This document shows positions 6,557-12,648 of a stretch of 12,648 nt of DNA, in pieces; position 1 is the stretch's first letter, and the number at the start of each line of letters is the position of its first letter. Position numbers and translations under genes: made by a program. Under the pieces are notes generated by a model. The model did not search any database. It was not told the origin of the DNA and worked only from the letters and a program-made list of their open reading frames with translations. This DNA comes from JBAYSY01 sp041675885 (GTDB taxonomy: Bacteria; Pseudomonadota; Alphaproteobacteria; Rhodobacterales; Rhodobacteraceae). The stretch spans positions 1 through 12,648 of the forward strand of contig JBAYSY010000063.1 in NCBI GenBank assembly GCA_041675885.1. The letters are read 5' to 3'.

Positions 6557-7643
6557 TATCGCCCTCCAGCTCTTTTTCAATTTCCTCAATAGTCGGAAGG
6601 CTGCTTTGCAGTGTTTCCGGCAGGGCGCGGGTGAGCTCGAAGCTGGAAACTCCAATGGGTTTTTCCATATCCCGCAAGGCGTATTCCGCCAGAATCCGGT
6701 TAGACTGCTGGCATAAAATCAGGCCGATGGTGGGCTGATCGGTTGGGTGGCGCAGTTTGTCATCCACCACACTGCAATAAAAATTCATCTTCCCCGCATA
6801 TTCGGGTTTGAAATCGCCGCGTTTGAGGTCAATCACCACATAGCAACGCAGCTTGAGGTGATAGAACAGCAGGTCGATGTAAAAATCCTGGTCGCCAATG
6901 TCCAGATGGTATTGCCGTCCCACAAAGGCAAAGCCTTGACCCAGTTCGAGCAGAAATTTTTCCAGATGGGCGATCAGCCCGGTTTCCAACTCGCGCTCGT
7001 GAAAGCCTGACTCCAGGGTAAGAAAGTCAAACAGATAGGGGTCTTTCAGCGTTTGCTGCACCAGATCGGATTCCGGCGACGGCAAGCGTTTGGCGAAATT
7101 GGTGGTGGCCTTGCCCTGTCGGTTATGGGCGGCAGATTCGATTTGCATCAACAGGATGTTACGGCTCCAGCCATGTTCAATAGCTGAGTGCATATACCAT
7201 TGACGGGTATTCAGGTCTTTAATCTTGGCAATCAGCTCGCTGTGGTGCCCCCAGGGTAACGACAACACCAGCTCTTGGGGAAAAAGTGACACAGGCTGTG
7301 GCACTTTTGTGTCAGATTCAATTTGTGCCACAGCTTGTGGCACAAATTCCAGATGCGGGTATTCACGGTAAAAAGCCAGCATCCTCTTGATATTACGCTC
7401 CGAGAAGCCCTTCTCTTCAGGCAGTTCGTTATGCAGATCATGAGCCAGGCGGGGAATGATGCCCGCGCCCCATCCTTCCCGTTTCTGGCGACTGTCAATC
7501 AGCGCACCAATTTCCCAATAGAGCCGGATGAGCTCGGCATTGACGGCCAATACCGCACGGGTCTGCGCGTGGCGTACGCGCTGTTTTATATCACCCAGCA
7601 ACGCCTTGTAGTCAACCGGCAGGCTTGAGCTTTTTTGGCTCAT
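6549..7643 (-). CDS. DUF1016/YhcG-type PD-(D/E)xK nuclease domain protein
   Basis: This 364-residue protein matches the YhcG/DUF1016 architecture. The N-terminal helical domain (about 1-170) includes LYWEIGALID, GFSERNIKRMLAFYREYP and LSLPWGHH. The C-terminal nuclease-like domain (about 200-345) contains DQDFYIDLLFYH (D257) followed by VVIDLK (D272, K274), a complete D...DxK metal-binding set, then a GKMNFY helix and GLILCQ strand. By family these are PD-(D/E)xK superfamily proteins of unsettled function, often found in or near type I R-M loci. It sits between hsdM (4-bp ATGA overlap at 7640-7643) and hsdS (8-bp overlap at 6549-6556), so it is produced with the methylase complex. GGGGGAG (7655-7649) five bases before ATG 7643 supports the start. 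The linker at about residues 99-122 is encoded by two adjacent palindromes listed separately. An accessory restriction or DNA-repair role is inference. Confidence 0.88.
   Translation of the reverse strand: MSQKSSSLPVDYKALLGDIKQRVRHAQTRAVLAVNAELIRLYWEIGALIDSRQKREGWGAGIIPRLAHDLHNELPEEKGFSERNIKRMLAFYREYPHLEFVPQAVAQIESDTKVPQPVSLFPQELVLSLPWGHHSELIAKIKDLNTRQWYMHSAIEHGWSRNILLMQIESAAHNRQGKATTNFAKRLPSPESDLVQQTLKDPYLFDFLTLESGFHERELETGLIAHLEKFLLELGQGFAFVGRQYHLDIGDQDFYIDLLFYHLKLRCYVVIDLKRGDFKPEYAGKMNFYCSVVDDKLRHPTDQPTIGLILCQQSNRILAEYALRDMEKPIGVSSFELTRALPETLQSSLPTIEEIEKELEGDNE
7282..7308. repeat. Imperfect palindrome inside the YhcG-type gene
   Basis: Arms AAAAGTGACACA (7282-7293) and TGTGGCACTTTT (7297-7308) pair with one mismatch around the 3-nt centre GGC. 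It shares the TGTGGCAC core with the stronger palindrome 11 bp away. Confidence 0.75.
7320..7348. repeat. Perfect 13-bp palindrome inside the YhcG-type gene
   Basis: Arms AATTTGTGCCACA (7320-7332) and TGTGGCACAAATT (7336-7348) are exactly complementary around GCT. It lies in frame in the inter-domain linker of the nuclease gene, encoding roughly EFVPQAVAQI. It could be a protein-binding site, an mRNA hairpin, or the trace of a small repeat insertion. Confidence 0.85.
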
Positions 7644-9106
7644 GCTTGCTCCCCCAGACAGGCCATCAATTCAGCCTTCAAGGCCTGTTGCGCGGCTGCA
7701 AGCTGCTGGGTGAGCTGTTGGTATTCAGCCATCAGCTCATCGGGGTCACCATGGTTGACCTCGACTTCGTGAGGATTTTTGCAGTCTAGGTTGTAGTTGC
7801 GCTCGGCGATTTCCCGGGCACTGACTTTCCACGCGTACTCGTTGGTTTTACGGTCTTTACGTGACGGACCACCCCACCATTTTTTCTCGCGGTCGAATTC
7901 GGCGATGGTCAGGGGTTTGGAGCGGGAATAGGATTTATAGCCTTCCGGGTAGGGGTGCTCAAAGAACCAGACGTCTTTGGTAGGGCCACCTTTTTCAAAG
8001 AACAGGATGTTGGTGGCAATGCTGGTGTAGGGGCTGAACACGCCCTTGGGTAGGCGCACGATGGTGTGCAGGTTGAACTCTTCCAGCAGTTCGCGCTTGA
8101 GAGTGGTTTTGACGCCTTCACCAAACAGGAAGCCATCGGGCAGCACGACGGCCGCTTTTCCTGTGTCGTGCTTAAGCAAGTGCATGATCAACGCCATAAA
8201 CAGATCGGCGGTTTCGCGGGTCTGGTACTTTTTGAGGAAGTTTTTTTCGATGCCATCTTCTTCCATGCCGCCGAAGGGCGGGTTGGTGATAATGACATCC
8301 ACACGATCCCTGGGGCCGTAGTCCTTCAGTGGCCGAGCCAGGGTATTGTCATGGCGGATATTCGTAGGCACTTCGATGCCGTGCAGCATCATGTTGGTCA
8401 TGGCCAGCATGTGCGGCAGGGGCTTCTTTTCCACGCCATGAATGCTTTGCTGCATCTGTATGTTATCCGCCGGGCTTTTTACCTGCTGTTTCAGATGTTC
8501 GATGGTGCAGGTGAGAAAGCCGCCGGTACCGCAGGCCGGGTCGAGGATTGTTTCGCCCAGTTGCGGGTTGATGATGTCCACCATGAACTGGGTGACGGCG
8601 CGGGGGGTGTAGTATTCCCCGGCGTTGCCGGCAGATTGCAGGTCGGCAAGGATTTTTTCGTAGATGTCGTTGAACAGGTGGCGGTCGGAGGAGGAGTTGA
8701 AATCCACATCGTCTTCGATGGTATTGATCACCTGCCGCAGCAGGGTGCCAGACTTCATGTAGTTGTAGGCATCTTCAAACACCGAGCCAATCACACGGCC
8801 ATGGTCTGATACTCCTGCTTTGGTAGCCAGACTTTTGAGAGACGGAAACAGGTCGTTGTTGACGAAGTCGATCAGTTCTTCACCAGTGATGCCTTCCGGA
8901 TCCTTGGCCCAGTTGCTCCAGCGAAAGCGGCTTTGCAGGGGTGATTGATATCCCTTGATGGTGAATTCCCATTCCTGCTCTTTGTCGTCAAAGATTTTCA
9001 GAAACAGCAACCAGCAGATCTGACTGATTCGCTGGGCATCGCCATCGACACCCACGTCTTTGCGCATGATGTCCTGGATGGATTTGATAAGTGTAGCTAG
9101 CGACAT
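7640..9106 (-). CDS. hsdM: Type I restriction-modification DNA methyltransferase subunit HsdM
   Basis: The 488-residue protein transfers a methyl group from S-adenosylmethionine to adenine N6 at the sequence chosen by HsdS. The N-terminal HsdM domain (about 1-130) begins with LIKSIQDIMRKD and contains ICWLLFLKIFDD. The catalytic Rossmann domain carries GEYYTPR (163-169), the SAM-binding LDPACGTGGF (188-197) and the adenine-flipping NPPF (275-278), followed by VLPDGFLFGEG and RLPKGVFSPYTSIATNILFF. The C-terminus (about 455-485) is a Gln/Ala-rich probable coiled coil for contact with HsdS. Length and all motifs are intact. The start at 9106 has AGGA (9117-9114) seven bases upstream and lies 3 bp after the hsdR stop. 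The stop overlaps the next ATG (ATGA). Even if restriction is lost, this protein would need a working S subunit to methylate. Confidence 0.97.
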   Translation of the reverse strand: MSLATLIKSIQDIMRKDVGVDGDAQRISQICWLLFLKIFDDKEQEWEFTIKGYQSPLQSRFRWSNWAKDPEGITGEELIDFVNNDLFPSLKSLATKAGVSDHGRVIGSVFEDAYNYMKSGTLLRQVINTIEDDVDFNSSSDRHLFNDIYEKILADLQSAGNAGEYYTPRAVTQFMVDIINPQLGETILDPACGTGGFLTCTIEHLKQQVKSPADNIQMQQSIHGVEKKPLPHMLAMTNMMLHGIEVPTNIRHDNTLARPLKDYGPRDRVDVIITNPPFGGMEEDGIEKNFLKKYQTRETADLFMALIMHLLKHDTGKAAVVLPDGFLFGEGVKTTLKRELLEEFNLHTIVRLPKGVFSPYTSIATNILFFEKGGPTKDVWFFEHPYPEGYKSYSRSKPLTIAEFDREKKWWGGPSRKDRKTNEYAWKVSAREIAERNYNLDCKNPHEVEVNHGDPDELMAEYQQLTQQLAAAQQALKAELMACLGEQA

Positions 9107-9109
9107 TCG

Positions 9110-11524
9110 TTAATCCTGTTTGCAAACATTTTCTTTGTAGTCATAGATGGCCTGTTCCAGCTCCAGAACGGCTTGCTGGTATTGGTCTTTTCCGCCAAAT
9201 GCACGAACCAGCTCCATCGGGGTACCAATCTGGCTGAAGGGAGCAATGGTCAGCACCTGATTTTCCTCGATGGCAGTGATGCCTTCATAGGCGTATTTGT
9301 CGAGCAGGGCCTGCAGCACTTGCTGGGCTTGTTCGCTGTATCGGGTGAAATAGTTGCGCTTTTTAACCTGCTCAGCACGCTCTTTACGCGTCAGCGGCGG
9401 TTGGTCCCAGGCGACGTGGCAAAGCAGATCGAAGGGGCCGAAATCCTTGCCGGATTGCTTGCCCACTTCCTCGGCCAAGGCCTCGAAAAAAATGCCCTGT
9501 TCTGCCAGTTCATCGATGATGACCTGTTTTTTCTCGGCCTGGCTCCACTTGCGCAGGAAATCATCGAGGGAGGCGTATTCCTGTTCGAGGATCTTGCGGG
9601 TGTAGTCTTTCAGCGACTCGGTGATCAGCTTGCCGTTGGTGTCGAAGTACTGCACACGTTCGGCGACGACTTTGACTTCGACATTATCGACAACATAGCG
9701 GCGTATACCACCTTCTTCTTCGCCGGGTTCTGATATGCCATCCTCCCAAGGGGTGTCTCCGGAAGCCGGATAGGTAAAGTCTTCTTCGCCACTACCGTCA
9801 ATGCCAGTGTCGTCCTGATCTTCCGGTGGAACTGGGGATTCATCACCTTTGGGCTCGTAAATCTGTACCGGATCGCCGTCGAAATCCGGGTCAGCAAACA
9901 GCTCGGTAGCCTTCTTGAAGTCGAGGATGGTGAAGTAGTATTTATCGAAGTCTTCATTGATACGGGTGCCACGACCAATGATTTGTTTGAACTCGGTCAT
10001 GGACTGGATCCGCTGGTCGAGCACGATCAGCTTGCAGGTCTGGGCATCGACGCCGGTGGTCATCAGTTTGGAGGTGGTGGCAATCACCGGATAGGTACTT
10101 TCCGGGAAGATGAAGTTGTCCAGCTCATCCTTGCCTTCCTGATTATCGCCGGTGATACGCATAACGTATTTGCTGTTCTGCGCTACCAGATCGGCATTTT
10201 CGTTAACCAGTGCTTGGCGCATGCGTTCGGCATGGTCGATGTTGTCGCAAAAAACGATGGTTTTGTCGAAGCGGTTGGTAGCTTTGAGGAAATCACTGAC
10301 TTTTTGGGCCACCCTTTGGGTGCGTTTTTCCAGTATCAGGTTGCGATCGAAGTCGCGCTGATTATAGATGCGGTCTTCGATCTCATTGCCGTGTTTATCT
10401 ACCATGCCTTTATCAGGGCGCCAGCCGGTGAGGTCTTTGTCCAGGTCAATGCGCACAACCTTGTAGGGTGCAAGAAACCCGTCTTCAATACCCTGACGCA
10501 GCGAATAGGTGTAGATAGGCTCACCAAAGTAGTCGATATTGGACACCTCTTTGGTTTCCTTGGGTGTCGCGGTCAGTCCGATCTGGGTGGCGGAAATGAA
10601 ATATTCCAGAATCTCCCGCCAGGCGGAATCGGCGGCAGCACTGCCCCGGTGGCACTCGTCAATGATGATCAAGTCAAAGAAGTCCGGACTGAACTGTTTG
10701 TAGATATTCTGTGCTTCCTCTGTGCCGGTCACGGCCTGATACAGTGAAAGGTAGATTTCATAGGATTTGTTGGCCTGACGCTTCTGAATTTTGGTCATGG
10801 CCGAGCCAAAGGGCTTGAAGTCATTGGTCATGGTTTGGTCGACAAGAATGTTGCGGTCGGCCAGAAACAGAATGCGTTTCTTGGCACGTGACTTCCACAG
10901 ACGCCAGATAATCTGAAAAGCGGTGTAAGTCTTGCCGGTGCCGGTGGCCATCACCAGTAGAATACGTTGCTGACCACGTGCAATGGCTTCGATGGTTTTG
11001 TTGATGGCGAGCAACTGGTAGTAGCGTGGTGTCTTACCACTGCCGTCACTGTAGTAATCCTGTACCACCAGTTCCTGCTGTTGGGTGGTCAGCCCTTGGT
11101 GCTCGGCCCACCACTGCCACAGAGTTTCGGCACTGGGGAACTCATCCAGAGCCAATTCACGCTCAATCACTCCATCTTTGGCAATTTTGTTATGGAATAG
11201 AAAACCATCGCCATTGCTGCTGAACACAAAGGGCACTTGCAGCAAATCGGCATAACCCAAGGCTTGCTGCATCCCGTCACCGATAGAGTGCTTGTTGTCT
11301 TTGGCCTCAATAACGGCAATAGGCAGGTTGGGTTTATAGAACAACACGTAGTCGGCACGCTTGTGCTTAGCACGGGTATGCAGTTTGCCACGCACAATGA
11401 TGCGGCCCTTGGTGAGCGAGAACTCTTCCCGTATCTGAATGGTAATGTCCCAGCCTGCCTGCTCCAGAGCGGGGGTAATGAATTTGGTGCAGATGTCTCT
11501 TTCCGACAGGGTTTTCTTGTTCAT
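9110..11524 (-). CDS. hsdR: Type I restriction endonuclease subunit HsdR (EcoEI-like)
   Basis: The 804-residue motor and nuclease subunit cuts unmethylated DNA after ATP-driven translocation. The N-terminal nuclease domain carries D58 in KRADYVLFYK and E73/K75 in AVIEAKD, a complete PD-(D/E)xK triad. The SF2 helicase core follows: Walker A MATGTGKT (192-199), DECH box (289-292), LTAT motif III (317-320), and the second lobe with TTSKLMTTGVD and QIIGRGTRI (514-522). Residues about 545-606 form an acidic, Pro/Gly-rich linker, and the last 170 or so residues are the HsdM-binding region typical of EcoEI-type R subunits. The length suits this shorter subfamily (EcoKI-type R is nearer 1170). All key residues are present. 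It overlaps an upstream ORF end by ATGA (11521-11524). A GGAGAGG (11544-11538) lies 13 bases upstream, rather far for a ribosome-binding site. Confidence 0.97.
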   Translation of the reverse strand: MNKKTLSERDICTKFITPALEQAGWDITIQIREEFSLTKGRIIVRGKLHTRAKHKRADYVLFYKPNLPIAVIEAKDNKHSIGDGMQQALGYADLLQVPFVFSSNGDGFLFHNKIAKDGVIERELALDEFPSAETLWQWWAEHQGLTTQQQELVVQDYYSDGSGKTPRYYQLLAINKTIEAIARGQQRILLVMATGTGKTYTAFQIIWRLWKSRAKKRILFLADRNILVDQTMTNDFKPFGSAMTKIQKRQANKSYEIYLSLYQAVTGTEEAQNIYKQFSPDFFDLIIIDECHRGSAAADSAWREILEYFISATQIGLTATPKETKEVSNIDYFGEPIYTYSLRQGIEDGFLAPYKVVRIDLDKDLTGWRPDKGMVDKHGNEIEDRIYNQRDFDRNLILEKRTQRVAQKVSDFLKATNRFDKTIVFCDNIDHAERMRQALVNENADLVAQNSKYVMRITGDNQEGKDELDNFIFPESTYPVIATTSKLMTTGVDAQTCKLIVLDQRIQSMTEFKQIIGRGTRINEDFDKYYFTILDFKKATELFADPDFDGDPVQIYEPKGDESPVPPEDQDDTGIDGSGEEDFTYPASGDTPWEDGISEPGEEEGGIRRYVVDNVEVKVVAERVQYFDTNGKLITESLKDYTRKILEQEYASLDDFLRKWSQAEKKQVIIDELAEQGIFFEALAEEVGKQSGKDFGPFDLLCHVAWDQPPLTRKERAEQVKKRNYFTRYSEQAQQVLQALLDKYAYEGITAIEENQVLTIAPFSQIGTPMELVRAFGGKDQYQQAVLELEQAIYDYKENVCKQD

Positions 11525-11713
11525 TTACTTTTCTGCACCTCTCCATCAGCTTCTCCCAGATCATGCTCCTTGGCATAGTCCAGAACCAGAGCCTCCATCA
11601 TTGATGCCAGCAATCTACGCTGCCGCTCGTCCAGGTGTTCATCCCCAGCGTAATAGAGCCTCTGAACTCAGGAAACTAAACACTTCCCGTAACCGGGGCT
11701 GGAGTCGACACAA
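11521..11713 (-). pseudogene. C-terminal remnant of an unidentified gene upstream of hsdR
   Basis: A coding-looking frame is open from 11667 to the TGA at 11523-11521. It includes YYAGDEHLDERQRRLLASMM, then EALVLDYAKEHDLGEADGE, a charged amphipathic helix-like sequence. The TGA overlaps the hsdR start as ATGA, the spacing typical of a translationally coupled upstream gene. The only in-frame ATGs (11601 and 11598) would give just 26 residues. Farther upstream the plausible continuation, PRLREVFSFLSSEA, lies in another frame (open from 11713), which suggests one frameshift plus loss of the 5' end. I do not recognise the family. A regulator or small accessory gene of the R-M operon is possible. 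An alternative is a genuine short leader ORF that controls hsdR translation. Confidence 0.45.
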
Positions 11714-12050
11714 TCAGTAAAACTGGGTGATGACGCCGGCACTTTACATACATAAAGCATACACAAAGCGCTGTGAGATCTTGTTGTGGACCCACTTGAG
11801 CGTGGCATTGGCCCCTCCCATGCTGTTATTCTCTCGCCCAAACGTTGCTTTTGGCTCTAAAGCCTTCATCACCAAGCCGTGTCTAGCGGCCCTCAGCATC
11901 GCTCCACTTGGCTCGAAAATCGGTTATCAACCGCCTAAAATCCACCAAAATACAAAGAGTAATACCACAAACTGTAACAATACACGTCCCGCCCCTTACG
12001 CTAGAAGAAGCTCCTCACATGTACGCCTATGCTATCTGTACGAACGAGGT
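11714..12050. other. Gene-poor stretch between mnmE and the R-M operon
   Basis: About 340 bp hold no confidently identifiable gene. I found no tRNA, integrase, insertion-sequence end or clear rho-independent terminator for mnmE. The part nearest mnmE (11940-12050) is richer in A/T than the rest. The operon promoter should lie here or farther up in mnmE. The only candidate is a weak extended -10-like TGGTATTAC around 11970 on the minus strand, without a convincing -35. Confidence 0.5.
11744..11899 (-). CDS. Possible small protein of 51 residues, unrecognised
   Basis: ATG 11899 to TAA 11744 encodes 51 residues that include LVMKALEPKATFGRENNSMG and ATLKWVHNKISQRFVYALCM. The composition looks protein-like (basic, no low complexity), but the upstream GGAG is only two bases from the ATG, too close for a good ribosome-binding site. 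The opposite strand is also open here (11727-12314), so frame openness is weak evidence. It could be a fragment of a larger decayed gene or a non-coding repeat. Confidence 0.25.
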   Translation of the reverse strand: MLRAARHGLVMKALEPKATFGRENNSMGGANATLKWVHNKISQRFVYALCM

Positions 12051-12068
12051 TTACTTGCCGATACAGAA
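12051..12068 (-). mobile_element. SGI1-type attachment-site-like sequence at the mnmE 3' end
   Basis: The last 18 bp of mnmE read TTCTGTATCGGCAAGTAA, which differs at two positions from the att repeat I recall for Salmonella genomic island 1 in mnmE/trmE (TTCTGTATTGGTAAGTAA). Most of the match follows from coding the conserved FCIGK, so it shows site competence rather than integration. No second copy, integrase or excisionase gene is present in the window. Confidence 0.5.
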
Positions 12069-12648
12069 GCTGGAAAAAATCCGCCCCAACAAATCATCCG
12101 ACGTGAATTCCCCAGTAATCTCCCCCAACGCATCCTGAGCGTGGCGGAGGTCTTCTGCCACCAGTTCTCCGGCACTGTATCCCATCAATTGCTCGCGGGC
12201 TTGCAGCACCAGGTCGCGGGCACGGTTAAGAGCATCGAGGTGGCGGCGGCGGGCAACAAAGAGACCTTCCCGCGCGCCTTCGTAGCCCATACAGTGTTTA
12301 AGATGGTCGCGTAGTGTCTGGAGGCCCTCGCCGGTTTTAGCCGACAGGGCGATTGTGGGAAACACCGTCTCGCGGGAGATCGGCGGCGATGACAGGGCAT
12401 CGATTTTGTTGAGCACCACGGTCAGATTAGTGGCACCCGGCAGACGTTGGAAGAACTCAGGCCACACCTGGTCCAGAGGCTCGCCGCTGTCGAGAGTGCC
12501 ATCCACGACGAAGAGAATACGATCAGCTTGCTCTATTTCCAGCCAGGCGCGGCGGATGCCTTCCTGCTCCACCCGGTCGTCACTGTCCCGCAGACCGGCT
12601 GTATCCACCACATGCAGCGGCATGCCGTCGATATGGATACTTTCCCGC
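12051..12648 (-). CDS. mnmE: tRNA modification GTPase MnmE, C-terminal part (partial)
   Basis: The last 198 or so residues are present and the gene continues past the right edge. MnmE with MnmG installs the cmnm5/nm5 group on wobble uridine 34 of certain tRNAs. The fragment begins RESIHIDGMPLHVVDTAGLR, containing the G3 motif DTAG, followed by the G4 motif NKID, a SAKTGEG (G5) segment, the returning C-terminal helices (ELVAEDLRHAQDALGEITGE) and the invariant C-terminal FCIGK whose cysteine is characteristic. The 3' end is intact to its TAA. It is transcribed in the same direction as the defence operon, which begins about 0.35-0.5 kb downstream. The match to gammaproteobacterial MnmE is the main taxonomic hint in the window. 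Confidence 0.97.
   Translation of the reverse strand, partial: RESIHIDGMPLHVVDTAGLRDSDDRVEQEGIRRAWLEIEQADRILFVVDGTLDSGEPLDQVWPEFFQRLPGATNLTVVLNKIDALSSPPISRETVFPTIALSAKTGEGLQTLRDHLKHCMGYEGAREGLFVARRRHLDALNRARDLVLQAREQLMGYSAGELVAEDLRHAQDALGEITGEFTSDDLLGRIFSSFCIGK

Noticed and set aside
6557..6655. Longer HsdS starting at ATG 6655
   Set aside because: The extra 33 residues translate the end of the upstream nuclease gene in another frame and look non-native. ATG 6556 has a proper GGAGG and yields the normal HsdS N-terminus.
8066..8809. Plus-strand 247-codon ORF and similar long ORFs opposite hsdM and hsdR
   Set aside because: They are mirror frames of strongly conserved genes, without their own motifs or start signals.
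11727..12314. Plus-strand ORF of 195 codons overlapping the mnmE end
   Set aside because: Its second half is antisense to the secure mnmE coding region and it shows no recognisable domain or ribosome-binding site.
1..12648. CRISPR array, tRNA, rRNA or complete insertion sequence
   Set aside because: No regularly spaced short repeats, cloverleaf-like segments or transposase-type ORFs with flanking inverted repeats were seen.

Overview
The window looks like chromosome of a gammaproteobacterium. It holds the 3' end of mnmE (minus strand, right edge), the tail of a TonB-dependent outer-membrane receptor (plus strand, left edge), and moderate GC content. I cannot name the genus. Between these two edge genes lies an 11-kb minus-strand block that reads as a defence island built around a type I restriction-modification (R-M) system.

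In transcription order (right to left) the block contains: a 0.5-kb low-information stretch after mnmE with a possible small ORF and the decayed tail of an unidentified gene; hsdR (804 aa, EcoEI-like translocase/nuclease); hsdM (488 aa, N6-adenine methylase); a DUF1016/YhcG-type PD-(D/E)xK nuclease gene (364 aa); hsdS, split by a -1 frameshift into two ORFs that each carry one target-recognition domain; and a 1252-aa protein with an N-terminal restriction-endonuclease-like domain, a middle region resembling a STAND NTPase without a P-loop, and a long helical-repeat-like C-terminal part. Genes overlap by 4-8 bp or are 3-21 bp apart, so they are probably co-transcribed and partly translationally coupled. 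A perfect 20-bp hairpin with U-tracts on both sides separates the operon from the convergent receptor gene.

R, M and S would form the classical complex: M2S methylates, and R2M2S restricts by ATP-driven translocation. The YhcG-like protein and the 1252-aa protein are cargo of the same operon and may be accessory or independent anti-phage effectors. The most interesting points are the 1252-aa protein, the frameshifted two-ORF HsdS with a C-terminal extension of about 220 aa, the twin palindromes inside the YhcG-type gene, and the position of the island next to the 3' end of mnmE. The last 18 bp of mnmE closely match the attachment site used by SGI1-type integrative elements, although no integrase and no second att copy is visible here.
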